A program made the position numbers and the translations under genes. Under the pieces are notes generated by a model that searched no databases, was not told the origin of the DNA, and saw only the letters and a list, made by a program, of their open reading frames with translations. Shown in pieces: positions 7,596 to 16,074 of a DNA stretch of 44,533 nt (the stretch's first letter is position 1; the number at the start of each line of letters is the position of its first letter). The DNA comes from Atopobiaceae bacterium (GTDB taxonomy: Bacteria; Actinomycetota; Coriobacteriia; Coriobacteriales; Atopobiaceae). Where the stretch lies: the NCBI GenBank assembly GCA_017533825.1, contig JAFWIE010000001.1:1-44533 (forward strand). The letters run 5' to 3'.

Positions 7596-7630
7596 AAAAA
7601 CAGGCCAGACCCAACTCGGTGTCTGACCTG
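7594..7630 (-). terminator. Intrinsic terminator downstream of tRNA-Arg
   Basis: On the minus strand CAGGTCAGAC (7630-7621) and GTCTGGCCTG (7610-7601) form a 10-bp stem with one G-T pair around a 10-base loop, followed by TTTTTGTT. It begins 9 bases after the CCA of tRNA-Arg. Confidence 0.8.
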
Positions 7631-7639
7631 CGGAAATTC

Positions 7640-7716
7640 TGGTGCGCCGTGAGGGATTCGAACCCCCGACCTCATGATTCGTAGTCATGCGCTCTATCCA
7701 GCTGAGCTAACAGCGC
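7640..7716 (-). tRNA. tRNA-Arg (anticodon ACG)
   Basis: A 77-base cloverleaf with encoded CCA. The acceptor GCGCTGT pairs with ACGGCGC (one G-T), the D arm reads AGCTCAGCTGGATAGAGC, the anticodon arm CATGACTACGAATCATG places ACG in the loop, and the T arm is GGGGGTTCGAATCCCTC. ACG (inosine-modified in bacteria by TadA) reads CGU, CGC and CGA. The 3' half borders the element relic. Confidence 0.97.
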
Positions 7717-7783
7717 GTGCAACAGATAGAATGCCATACCACCCACCCCATGTCAAGCAGAATTTTGAGATTCTGTGCTCTAC

Positions 7784-10165
7784 TCACTCTACTCGACGAA
7801 TGACGAATGAGAGCACGGCGACGGCGAGCGCCCTGGTGCCGGTGACGGGGTTCGTGGCAACCTGATGGATGAGGGAGCGAACGTGCTGGCCATCGGGTGT
7901 GATTTCCTCGACGGTGGACCAAGCACTGTCTTTGCCGCATGTCTGGATGACTTCCAAGAAGCGTGTTCCCCCATTTCGCTCTGCTTGGGCGTAGTCGAGG
8001 CTGTCTCCGACGAACAGCCCACCAAACGTGCGGTCGATAAAGGCCCGATACGACTTGTTGCAGCGCAGGAGCGTGAATGACGAGTCGGTTGCCTCGATTA
8101 TCGCCATGGGAATCGTGTCGAAGTAGTGTTGGAAATCCTCTTCGCTCTCCCGCGTGATGGACGAGAGGTCATAGAGGTTCACGCGTCCAATCGTCGAGTA
8201 ATACTCAGATTCGGCGGGGTTCTCAAAGCCGATTGCCGTGCCGCTCTCATGGCGCTCAAGGATTGTCTCGACGGGAATGGGGCGATCGAAGAAGTATCCC
8301 TGTAGCTTGTTGCATCCTATCTCGCGCAGGAAATCGACCTGGTCTTGTCGTTCTACACCCTCGGTGATGGTGTCGATGCCCAGACCGATTGCCATCTTCA
8401 TGAGCTCCGTGAGAATGATCTTGCTCCTGTCGCCGTTGTCGAACTGCTGCATAAAGCGCATGTCGAGTTTGAGCAGGCCAAAGCTGAGACTCTGCAGGTA
8501 GTCGAGCGACGAGTATTCGCTACCGAAGTCATCCATCCACACTTGGAATCCAAGGGCGTGGAACTTCTCGAGCTGCTGCTTCATAAAGTCGAAGTCCCTG
8601 CCGATGTCCGTCTCGGTAATCTCGACGTTGATCATCGATCGGTCGAAACCGGAGGCGTCCACGCGTCGGCGCACCTCCTCGACGATGTCGCATGCGTCGA
8701 AGTCGGAGCGTGACAGGTTGATCGAGGACGGTACGACGAAGAGCCCCGCGTCGGCAAGGCTTCGCATCTTGAGCAAGACCTGATCGAGTACGTGGAGGTC
8801 GAGTTTGTAGATGAGCTTTGCGTCCTCGAGTGCCGGGATAAACTCTGCGGGCGAGAGGAACCCGCGCTCAGGATCGACCCAACGCGCGAGTGCTTCCTCG
8901 TCGCAGACTCGTCCGTTGGAGGCGCGGATGATAGGTTGGTAATAGACCGTTATCCAGTTTTCGGCAATTGCATGATCGATGTTGTCGATGACGTAACGGC
9001 GTTGCTGTACCTGCGCGAGCATCTCCTCGCTGAAGTACCTATATGTAGAGTGGTACGCGAAACCGCACGCTGCGTTTGCAACCTTGGCGTTATCGCAGGC
9101 CGCTCCGATGCCCACATCGCCCATCGAGTTTTGGTAGATGCCAATGCGTACGGGCAGGTTGTTCCCGCCGTTGAGCTGCGCGCATTCAGCAATGAAGGCG
9201 TCCAGACGCTCGTTCAGGTCATCGGAGTTGGTTAGCGCGACAAAGTAATCCTGCCCGAATCGGCTACAACAATTGGTGCCGAAGTGCTTTGCCAGCTGGT
9301 TTGCAAAGGCCTTTAGCAGATCGTCGCCGCCAGAGAATCCATGCCTTTGGTTGAAGAACTTCATGCCTACCAGGTCGAGGTACAGGATGGTGGGGTCACC
9401 GCCCTTTGAGAGGATTGATTTGCGTGCGGGCTTAGACAGGTCGAAGAAGTGACTCATCGTAGGCAGCCCGGTAAGCGAATCATATAGGTATGCCTTTCGC
9501 AGGCTCTTAATGTGCTGCGCCTCACGCGCCGAGACCTTCCGTACTGCCACCATGGCAAGCAGCGCTAGGGTGAGCGCTGCGGTGCAGGTGAAGAAGATCA
9601 TGACGTTGGCCTGCATGGTGTGCTTCTCGTACCAATTGGCAGAGTAGTCCACGCATACGATACTTGCGACCTTGCCGTCCGAACCGAAGACGGGACTGTA
9701 TGCGCTGTAAAACGTTCCCCAGCCGTCAGTATAGGCGATGAGGTCGACCGCTGGCTCGCCGTTGGCAGCACGGCCGAGGGCATCGGTGTAGTGAACTTGC
9801 TCGCCAAAGTCGGCCGGATCGGCGACGGTGGGATCGAGGGTGAACTCGAAGGTCCCGTCAGGCCGTTCGCGTACACAGTATATGTAACTGAGTTCCACGC
9901 TGTCTTGGAAGGAACGCAGCAGGCTCAATTCCCGCTGATATTCGGGCGTCTCTTGGTCTTGGGGCGTAAACCGTGCGAGGGCATCGCCGTCGAGCAAGGC
10001 TGCGGACGTATTGGCCACGTCGAGCATGCGGTCCTGAATCTGCTCTGCAAGGGCTGATTCCGACCGGTGCGAGAGAACAAGCGCGAGGGCGGTGATCACC
10101 ACGAGCAGCAGAACCGTGATGAGGATGATGGACTTGGTGCCAAGGTTGTCGGTGCGCTTCGCCAT
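7784..10165 (-). CDS. Membrane GGDEF-EAL protein with extracellular sensor and C-terminal PAS-like domain
   Basis: A 793-residue protein with membrane helices at about 12-31 and 187-207 framing an extracellular Cache-like sensor (about 35-183), then GGDEF (about 225-375), EAL (about 390-640) and a C-terminal PAS-like domain (about 670-790, with DFQHYFDTIPMAIIEAT). The GGDEF site reads GQDYF (304-308), so cyclase activity is unlikely. The EAL domain keeps EAL (424-426), SINLS, EITE, DDFGSEYSS, KLD, TEGVE and QGYF, so c-di-GMP hydrolysis is plausible. ATG 10165 has only a weak ribosome site. A PAS domain after EAL is an uncommon order. It is the second protein of this design in the window; the other senses through a solute-binding domain. 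It sits between tRNA-Ser and tRNA-Arg. Confidence 0.88.
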   Translation of the reverse strand: MAKRTDNLGTKSIILITVLLLVVITALALVLSHRSESALAEQIQDRMLDVANTSAALLDGDALARFTPQDQETPEYQRELSLLRSFQDSVELSYIYCVRERPDGTFEFTLDPTVADPADFGEQVHYTDALGRAANGEPAVDLIAYTDGWGTFYSAYSPVFGSDGKVASIVCVDYSANWYEKHTMQANVMIFFTCTAALTLALLAMVAVRKVSAREAQHIKSLRKAYLYDSLTGLPTMSHFFDLSKPARKSILSKGGDPTILYLDLVGMKFFNQRHGFSGGDDLLKAFANQLAKHFGTNCCSRFGQDYFVALTNSDDLNERLDAFIAECAQLNGGNNLPVRIGIYQNSMGDVGIGAACDNAKVANAACGFAYHSTYRYFSEEMLAQVQQRRYVIDNIDHAIAENWITVYYQPIIRASNGRVCDEEALARWVDPERGFLSPAEFIPALEDAKLIYKLDLHVLDQVLLKMRSLADAGLFVVPSSINLSRSDFDACDIVEEVRRRVDASGFDRSMINVEITETDIGRDFDFMKQQLEKFHALGFQVWMDDFGSEYSSLDYLQSLSFGLLKLDMRFMQQFDNGDRSKIILTELMKMAIGLGIDTITEGVERQDQVDFLREIGCNKLQGYFFDRPIPVETILERHESGTAIGFENPAESEYYSTIGRVNLYDLSSITRESEEDFQHYFDTIPMAIIEATDSSFTLLRCNKSYRAFIDRTFGGLFVGDSLDYAQAERNGGTRFLEVIQTCGKDSAWSTVEEITPDGQHVRSLIHQVATNPVTGTRALAVAVLSFVIRRVE

Positions 10166-10227
10166 GATAATCCATTTGTCTTAAGCTCTCCGCTTGATAC
10201 TGTAGCGCGATTTGACGGAAAGACGAC

Positions 10228-10251
10228 AAAAAAGGGTCCCAGTTGGGACCC
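10228..10251 (-). terminator. Intrinsic terminator downstream of tRNA-Ser
   Basis: On the minus strand GGGTCCC (10251-10245) and GGGACCC (10240-10234) pair around AACT and are followed by TTTTTT, 9 bases after the tRNA CCA. Confidence 0.88.
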
Positions 10252-10260
10252 GTAATAGTC

Positions 10261-10350
10261 TGGCGGAGAGCTGGGGATTCGAACCCCAGATGGCATCACT
10301 GCCATACTCGCTTAGCAGGCGAGCACCTTCGGCCTCTCGGTCAGCTCTCC
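10261..10350 (-). tRNA. tRNA-Ser (anticodon GCT)
   Basis: A 90-base tRNA with encoded CCA. The acceptor GGAGAGC pairs with GCTCTCC, the anticodon arm CTCGCCTGCTAAGCGAG puts GCT in the loop, the long variable arm (TATGGCAGTGATGCCATC) is the class II mark of serine tRNAs, and the T arm is TGGGGTTCGAATCCCCA. It reads AGC and AGU. Confidence 0.97.
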
Positions 10351-10388
10351 GTAGCAATGCATTATCTTAGCGCAAGTCGGCGCAACTC

Positions 10389-11396
10389 TCAACGAGAATT
10401 TTTCGGTTGCTTTCCCACTGCGAGCAAGCAGCTCGGCTGCGTGGACCGTCGTGAGGGGGCAGCAAATACCACTTGCCTCTCCGCATGCTCTCGCACGACG
10501 TCCCACGAGAAACGATCCACGAGCTGGTCGGCGCATATCCGTTCGCCCTCTTCGGCCAAGCCTACCGCTGTGGCAAGCCTGCCGAGCAATCGTTCTGGCC
10601 CCGCATCGTGCGCGCGAATCTCGCCGAGGTCAAGGTCACGATCGCGCTTGGAGAGCCGTCTGCCGTCAGGCGCGACCAAGAGGGGCACGTGGGCATACGT
10701 GGGTTGCGCAAAGCCCAGCAATCGCTGGAGGTATATCTGTCGCGCTACCGACCCCAGGAGGTCATTGCCGCGCACGACTTGGTTGATGCCCATAAGGGCG
10801 TCGTCAACCACCACGGCAAGCTGATACGCAATCACTCCGTCGCTTCGACGAACGAGAAAGTCGCCGCACTCACGCGCGAGATTCTCTGCGTGTTCGCCGC
10901 ATATGAGGTCGCAGAACTGGATGGTGCCAACGGGGTCGCTCGCGTCGGGCACGCGCAGGCGCGTCGCAGGGGCACGGCGTGTTGAGCGCTCGGCAACTTC
11001 GGCGGGGGAAAGGCCCCGACACGTGCCCGCATACACGTACGTACCGTCGGAGGCGTGTGGGGCAGACGCAGCGTGTAGCTCTGCACGTGTGCAGAAGCAT
11101 GGGTAGAGAAGTCCCTTTGCCTCAAGTCGCTCGATGGCCTCAGCGTACACCTCGCCCCGTTCGCTCTGCCAGTATGGGCCCTCATCCCAGTCAAGGCCGA
11201 GCCAACGCAGGTCATCCATCAGCAGATGGGCTGCCTCGGGTCGATGCGCCCGTGGGTCCAGGTCCTCGATGCGCAGCACCATGCGACCACCCTCCGAGCG
11301 CACCGCCAGCCACGCCATCAGGGCGGCAAACACGTTGCCCGCATGCATGCGCCCCGAAGGCGTGGGGGCGAACCGACCGATAACCTCTGTGCTCAC
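10389..11396 (-). CDS. gluQ: Glutamyl-queuosine tRNA(Asp) synthetase
   Basis: This truncated class I synthetase paralogue attaches glutamate to queuosine-34 of tRNA-Asp. At 335 residues it has the catalytic half of GltX but no anticodon-binding domain, which separates GluQ (about 300) from GltX (about 480). The HIGH-type site is in RFAPTPSGRMHAGN (8-21), the KMSKS-type site is RLSKRD (247-252), and a zinc knuckle is suggested by CFC (100-102), Tyr 122 and Cys 126. The start is GTG 11396, with GGGAGG five bases upstream; the open frame continues further but lacks a ribosome site. The last 25 residues (from about 311) are Ser/Arg/Gln-rich and look like an extension. queT, for import of a queuosine precursor, lies 5 kb away. 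Confidence 0.88.
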   Translation of the reverse strand: MSTEVIGRFAPTPSGRMHAGNVFAALMAWLAVRSEGGRMVLRIEDLDPRAHRPEAAHLLMDDLRWLGLDWDEGPYWQSERGEVYAEAIERLEAKGLLYPCFCTRAELHAASAPHASDGTYVYAGTCRGLSPAEVAERSTRRAPATRLRVPDASDPVGTIQFCDLICGEHAENLARECGDFLVRRSDGVIAYQLAVVVDDALMGINQVVRGNDLLGSVARQIYLQRLLGFAQPTYAHVPLLVAPDGRRLSKRDRDLDLGEIRAHDAGPERLLGRLATAVGLAEEGERICADQLVDRFSWDVVREHAERQVVFAAPSRRSTQPSCLLAVGKQPKNSR

Positions 11397-11563
11397 GTGA
11401 CCTCCCGACTTCGCCCATCTGGGGTGGTCCACTGGGGTTGCCCTCGGTGGATGACCGCATTCGTTGCAAGGGATGATTCCCCGCGGGCAACCCCCATGGG
11501 CTGCTGTGAGTTCCTCGCATTTTCCTCCACAAACGCGCAATACCCTCAGGAACGCGTCGATGG

Positions 11564-11572
11564 TGTTATGAT
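11564..11572 (+). promoter_or_regulatory. Extended -10 promoter for nifJ
   Basis: TGTTATGAT gives the TGn extension plus TATGAT, 66 bases before the nifJ start. No good -35 is present at 16-18 bases, which is common for extended -10 promoters. The remaining 11397-11637 between gluQ and nifJ shows nothing else clear. Confidence 0.55.
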
Positions 11573-11637
11573 TATAGGCGTGTGAGTATGGCCTACGCGA
11601 GGGAGCGCGGGTCTCAAAAGTTCGAGAAGGAGAGGAC

Positions 11638-14600
11638 ATGGCGAGAAAATTCAAGTCCATGGACGGTAACAACGCAGCGGCGTGGGTGTCGTACGCGTTT
11701 ACCGAGGTGGCGGGCATTTACCCGATCACGCCGTCCAGCCCCATGGCCGACTACGTCGACCAGTGGGCAGCCAAGGGCCAGAAGAACATCTTCGGTACGC
11801 CTGTTAAGGTTATCGAGATGGAGTCTGAGGCTGGCGCCGCTGGTGCCGTGCACGGCTCGTTGGGCACCGGTGCTCTTACGACTACCTATACGGCGTCGCA
11901 GGGCCTGCTGCTCATGATTCCCAACATGTACAAAATCGCCGGCGAGCAGCTGCCTTCCGTGTTCCACGTCAGCGCCCGTACCGTTTCCAGCCACGCGCTG
12001 AACATCTTCGGCGACCACTCCGACGTCATGGCTTGTCGTCAGACCGGCTTTGCCATGCTCGCCGAGGGTAACGTCCAGGAGGTCATGGACCTCTCTGCCG
12101 TCGCTCACCTTTCTGCCATCAAGGGCCACACCCCGTTCCTGAACTTCTTCGACGGCTTCCGTACCTCCCACGAGATCCAGAAGGTCGCCATGTGGGACTA
12201 CGAGGACCTCAAGGACATGGTGGATATGGACGCCGTGCAGGCGTTCCGCGATCACGCGCTCAACCCCGAGCATCCTGCGGCACGCGGCAGCCACGAGAAC
12301 GGCGACATCTTCTTCCAGCATCGTGAGGCCTGCAACAGCACCTACAACGCGCTTCCCGCGATCGTTGAGGACTACATGAACCAGGTCAACGAGAAGCTTG
12401 GCACCAACTATCACCTGTTCGATTACTATGGCGCCGAAGACGCCGATCGCGTGGTCGTGTGCATGGGCTCGTTCTGCGACGTCCTCGAAGAGGTCGTGGA
12501 CTACCTCAACGCTCACGGCGAGAAGGTCGGTCTGGTCAAGGTTCGCCTGTATCGCCCTTGGTCCGTCGAGCACTTCATTGCCGCACTGCCCAAGACCGTC
12601 AAGGCCATCGCAGTGGTGGACCGCACCAAGGAGCCCGGCTCCATTGGTGAGCCTCTGTACCAAGACGTCGTGACCTCGCTGTTTGAGGGCAACGTCTCTG
12701 GCATCAAGGTCATCGGCGGCCGTTACGGCCTCGGCTCCAAGGACACGCCTCCTGCGAGCGCCTTCGCCGTATACGATGAGCTCAAGAAGGACGAGCCCAA
12801 GCGCGAGTTCGTGCTCGGCATCGTGGACGACGTCACCAACCTCTCGCTCGACGAGCCGACGGACGCCCCCAACACCGCAGATCCTTCCACCATCGAGTGC
12901 AAGTTCTGGGGCATCGGCGGCGACGGCACCGTTGGCGCAAACAAGAACTCCATCAAGATTATCGGCGACCACACCGACAAGTACGTCCAGGCCTACTTCC
13001 AGTACGACTCCAAGAAGACCGGCGGCGTCACCGTCTCGCACCTGCGCTTCGGCGATAGCCCCATTCGTTCGCCGTACTATGTGAACAAGGCCGACTTCGT
13101 GGCTTGCCACAACCCCAGCTACATCGTCAAGGGCTTCAAGATGGTTCGCGACGTCAAGCCTGGCGGCACCTTCCTCATCAACTGCCAGTGGGACGTGGAG
13201 GATCTTGACAAGCACCTCAACGCCGAGGCCAAGCGCTACATCGCCAACAACGACATTCACGTCGTGCTCATCAACGCCATCGACCTTGCCCTCGAGGTCG
13301 GCATGGGCAAGCGCACCAACACCATCCTCCAGTCCGCGTTCTTCGCGCTGGCCAAGGTGCTGCCCGCCGAGGAGGCCATCCAGTACATGAAGGATGCCGC
13401 TGAGTACTCCTATGCCAAGAAGGGCATGAACATCGTCGAGGCCAACTGGCGCGCCATCGACGCTGGTGCCACCGCCTTCAAGGAGATCGAGATCCCCGAG
13501 AGCTGGAAGACTGCCACCGACGAGGACGTGATTATCCCGCTCGAGGGTCGCGAGGCCATCGTCAAGCAGGTGCGCGAGCTGCTCAACCCCATCGACATGA
13601 TGGACGGCGACAGCCTGCCCGTCTCTGCATTCAAGGACATCGCCGACGGCCAGTTCGAGCTCGGCGCCTCTGCGTACGAGAAGCGCGGCGTAGCCGTCTT
13701 CGTTCCGCACTGGGATGAGTCCAAGTGCATCGAGTGCAACACCTGCGCCAACGTGTGCCCGCATGCCACCATCCGTCCGATGGCACTCGACGAGGCCGAG
13801 GCCGCCGCTGCTCCCGAGCAGATGCGCACCAAGCCCATGATGCCGCCCAAGAAGTTCCCGGGCATGAAGTTCACCATGGCCATCTCGCCGCTCGACTGCA
13901 TGGGCTGCGGCGTCTGCGCCGGCGTGTGCCCCAAGGGCGCCCTCACCATGGTTGGCCAGGAGGAAGAGCTCGACCAGCAGGCCGTGTTCGATTACTGCGT
14001 TGCCAACGTCACCGAGAAGGAAGGCGCCGTTGCCAACAACCTCAAGGGCATCCAGTTCAAGAAGCCGCTGCTTGAGTTCTCCGGTTCCTGCGCAGGCTGC
14101 GCCGAGACCGCCTATGCTCGCCTCGTGACCCAGGTCGCCGGCGACCGCATGTTCATCTCCAATGCCACCGGCTGCTCCTCCATCTGGGGTAACCCCGCGG
14201 CAACCAGCCCCTACACCACCAACGCCGAGGGCCACGGTCCCGCGTGGAACAACTCCCTCTTCGAGGACAACGCAGAGCACGGTCTGGGCATGGAGCTCGG
14301 CTACAAGGCCGTCCAGAACAAGGTCGCTACGCAGCTCGAGGCTTGGGCCGCAACCGACGAGGCCAAGGCTGCCGTCGAGGCTTGGAAGGCTTCGCTCAAC
14401 GACGCCGAGGAGTCCAAGAAGACCGCTGCAGCCCTCATCGAGCTGCTCGAGGCCGATGGCTCCGACGCTGCCAAGGCAATTCTCGCCGACAAGGCCTACC
14501 TCACCAAGAAGTCCTTCTGGATCTTCGGCGGCGACGGCTGGGCGTATGACATCGGCTTTGGCGGACTCGACCACGTGCTTGCTTCCGGCAACAACGTGAA

Positions 14601-15162
14601 CGTCTTCGTCTTCGACACCGAGGTCTACTCCAACACCGGTGGCCAGGCTTCCAAGGCTTCCAACATCGGCCAGGTTGCTCAGTTTGCGGCAGCAGGCAAG
14701 GAGATCAAGAAGAAGTCTCTCGCCGAGATCGCGATGAGCTACGGCTACGTGTACGTGGCGCAGGTCGCCATGGGCGCTAACCCCGCTCAGACCCTCAAGG
14801 CCATCCAGGAGGCCGAGGCCTACGATGGTCCGTCCCTCATCATCGGCTACAGCCCCTGCGAGATGCACTCCATCAAGGGTGGCATGACCCACTGCCAGGA
14901 CGAGATGAAGAAGGCCGTCGAGTGCGGTTACTGGAACCTCTTCACCTTCAACCCGGCTGCCCCCAAGGGCAAGAAGTTCACCCTTACCTCCAAGGCGCCG
15001 GCGGGCGGCTACCAGGAGTTCCTCCTCAACGAGGCTCGCTACAACCGCCTTACCCGCGAGTTCCCCGAGCGCGCGACCGAGCTCTTCGCGCGCAACGAGC
15101 AGGCCGCCATCGAGCGCTACGAGCACCTGCTCAAGCTCAAGGACCTCTACGCTGAGGTGTAA
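11638..15162 (+). CDS. nifJ: Pyruvate:ferredoxin (flavodoxin) oxidoreductase, single-chain
   Basis: It oxidises pyruvate with CoA to acetyl-CoA and CO2 and reduces ferredoxin or flavodoxin, the central anaerobic route. The 1174-residue length is that of the fused homodimeric type. Domain order: N-terminal pyrimidine-binding domain (GIYPITPSSPMADY, about 22-35), transketolase-C-like domain (about 265-400), gamma domain (about 415-600), a two-cluster ferredoxin domain (CxxCxxCxxxCP from 697 and again from 754), and the C-terminal TPP domain with GGDGWAYDIG at about 964 and the Cys-bearing SCAGCAET near 820 for the proximal cluster. The start ATG is preceded by GAAGGAGAGG. It is transcribed alone, between an extended -10 promoter and a strong terminator. 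The codon use is very biased to C-ending codons, as in highly expressed genes. Confidence 0.98.
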   Translation: MARKFKSMDGNNAAAWVSYAFTEVAGIYPITPSSPMADYVDQWAAKGQKNIFGTPVKVIEMESEAGAAGAVHGSLGTGALTTTYTASQGLLLMIPNMYKIAGEQLPSVFHVSARTVSSHALNIFGDHSDVMACRQTGFAMLAEGNVQEVMDLSAVAHLSAIKGHTPFLNFFDGFRTSHEIQKVAMWDYEDLKDMVDMDAVQAFRDHALNPEHPAARGSHENGDIFFQHREACNSTYNALPAIVEDYMNQVNEKLGTNYHLFDYYGAEDADRVVVCMGSFCDVLEEVVDYLNAHGEKVGLVKVRLYRPWSVEHFIAALPKTVKAIAVVDRTKEPGSIGEPLYQDVVTSLFEGNVSGIKVIGGRYGLGSKDTPPASAFAVYDELKKDEPKREFVLGIVDDVTNLSLDEPTDAPNTADPSTIECKFWGIGGDGTVGANKNSIKIIGDHTDKYVQAYFQYDSKKTGGVTVSHLRFGDSPIRSPYYVNKADFVACHNPSYIVKGFKMVRDVKPGGTFLINCQWDVEDLDKHLNAEAKRYIANNDIHVVLINAIDLALEVGMGKRTNTILQSAFFALAKVLPAEEAIQYMKDAAEYSYAKKGMNIVEANWRAIDAGATAFKEIEIPESWKTATDEDVIIPLEGREAIVKQVRELLNPIDMMDGDSLPVSAFKDIADGQFELGASAYEKRGVAVFVPHWDESKCIECNTCANVCPHATIRPMALDEAEAAAAPEQMRTKPMMPPKKFPGMKFTMAISPLDCMGCGVCAGVCPKGALTMVGQEEELDQQAVFDYCVANVTEKEGAVANNLKGIQFKKPLLEFSGSCAGCAETAYARLVTQVAGDRMFISNATGCSSIWGNPAATSPYTTNAEGHGPAWNNSLFEDNAEHGLGMELGYKAVQNKVATQLEAWAATDEAKAAVEAWKASLNDAEESKKTAAALIELLEADGSDAAKAILADKAYLTKKSFWIFGGDGWAYDIGFGGLDHVLASGNNVNVFVFDTEVYSNTGGQASKASNIGQVAQFAAAGKEIKKKSLAEIAMSYGYVYVAQVAMGANPAQTLKAIQEAEAYDGPSLIIGYSPCEMHSIKGGMTHCQDEMKKAVECGYWNLFTFNPAAPKGKKFTLTSKAPAGGYQEFLLNEARYNRLTREFPERATELFARNEQAAIERYEHLLKLKDLYAEV

Positions 15163-15207
15163 TCGTTCCAAACGTGCATGAGGGGACATCCCCTTTGGCG
15201 TACGGTC

Positions 15208-15241
15208 AGGGAGCACGTCTTCGGACGTGCTCCCTTTTTTG
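15208..15241 (+). terminator. Intrinsic terminator after nifJ
   Basis: AGGGAGCACGTC and GACGTGCTCCCT form a perfect 12-bp stem with a TTCG tetraloop, followed by a run of Ts. A smaller palindrome, AGGGGACATCCCCT, lies just before at 15181-15194. Confidence 0.95.
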
Positions 15242-15352
15242 ACGCAAAGTAGCGCAAAGGGGACTGTCCTCCGTGGGACACAGTGTGAGAGAGAGGCGTG
15301 CTCTTCGGGGCACGCTTCGTTTGCTACAATGCCCAAGGACAAAGGAGGCCCC

Positions 15353-15994
15353 ATGAACGAATTCAAGTTGGGAAGGCCCGCGCTCGTGTGCAGATGGCGG
15401 CTTGCCAACGGCATGCTACCGCTCGAGAATCGACATCTTCGTGCCTTGGCGGCGCGTGAAATCGGGGGAAAGCAGGTTTCGAACGCGCTGGTGGCGTGGG
15501 TAAAGCAGCGCATCGAGTGGGGACTCGACGAGGCAACGCGCGAGTGCCCCGACGGTGTGCTCATGCTCGTCGTTGACGAAGCGGGAGCTTCCGCACTCTC
15601 GGTCGGTCCTTACCGCTCTCTGAGCAAGACCTCGGCAAATGACCTTCTGCTGCGCGCGCAAAGTTCGTATCGCGAGGCGCAGAGCACGAAGGTCGCTCCC
15701 GAGGAACTGTGGGTTGTGCAACGCGACGCGCTCGTGTGGGGGAGCTCCAGCGAGTTTGCGGCGTCGGGTGCTTCCACGCTCATATCGGATCTTGCACGCA
15801 CATTGGGCATGCCCGTTCATCGGGATGAGGCACTGCTTCGCGAGGCGGAGCGACGTGGCTTCGTGGGCGACGAGGTGTTTCTTGTCTCTGACGAGCACGG
15901 AGTGGTGCCGGCGAGTGACCGCGGTGGGGAGCGTGCGGCCAAGTTCGCCAAGGGGTACCGCAAGCTGCTCGTCCGCAAGGGACGGCGCGGATAG
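15353..15994 (+). CDS. Conserved hypothetical protein with resemblance to the C-terminal half of class IV aminotransferases
   Basis: A 213-residue protein starting at ATG 15353 with AAAGGAGG seven bases upstream. I do not recognise it with certainty. The second half, with TLISDLARTLGMPVHRDEAL, EAERRGFVGDEVFLVSDEHG and VVPASDR, follows the pattern of branched-chain/D-amino-acid aminotransferases, where LARxLGI is followed by an ADEVFLT box and VxPV. The catalytic Lys region of the N-terminal domain is not evident, and the protein is about 70 residues shorter than the family. It may be a degenerate aminotransferase fold. A hairpin (GCGTGCTC, loop TTCG, GGGCACGC) lies at 15296-15315 and a TACAAT -10 at 15325-15330. 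Confidence 0.7.
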   Translation: MNEFKLGRPALVCRWRLANGMLPLENRHLRALAAREIGGKQVSNALVAWVKQRIEWGLDEATRECPDGVLMLVVDEAGASALSVGPYRSLSKTSANDLLLRAQSSYREAQSTKVAPEELWVVQRDALVWGSSSEFAASGASTLISDLARTLGMPVHRDEALLREAERRGFVGDEVFLVSDEHGVVPASDRGGERAAKFAKGYRKLLVRKGRRG

Positions 15995-16074
15995 TAGGGG
16001 CCAATCCACGCAGACTTTTGTTGCGCTGTGATGTAGAATCAAATCCCCTTTTTACAAACCCAAGGAGAGTTTCA

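Larger units (their letters stand above)
4865..7639. mobile_element. Relic of an integrative/conjugative element at tRNA-Arg (boundaries approximate)
   Basis: The ArdC-like gene, the unknown small gene and the excisionase-like gene lie side by side and end at the 3' side of tRNA-Arg, a classic integration site. No relaxase, type IV secretion gene or complete integrase is present, and I see no second copy of the tRNA 3' end in the window, so the left boundary is unknown. The stretch 7173-7639 has no intact gene: it holds short broken frames, a TGCGGGT/ACCCGCA hairpin (7260-7285), an 11-bp direct repeat and the tRNA terminator. Confidence 0.5.

Noticed and set aside
1..7640. A second attachment site (copy of the tRNA-Arg 3' end).
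   Set aside because: No stretch resembling the T arm and acceptor of tRNA-Arg was seen to the left, so element boundaries cannot be proved from this window.
7217..7675. A 152-codon frame on the minus strand covering part of tRNA-Arg.
   Set aside because: It reads through the tRNA and its terminator, has no ribosome site and its translation is low-complexity Arg/Gly-rich at the end.
11614..15564. A 1316-codon open frame on the minus strand opposite nifJ.
   Set aside because: It is the mirror of a strongly C-ending codon pattern in nifJ, rich in Leu, Val and Gly, with no ribosome site or domain. The same holds for long antisense frames opposite the M24 gene (3350-4636), atpA-atpG (35938-37680) and glyA (31255-32526).
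15995..16074. A preQ1 riboswitch before queT.
   Set aside because: preQ1 switches often control queT, and GGGG, CCCC and AT-rich parts are present, but the distances do not fit the known types and the conserved core is missing.
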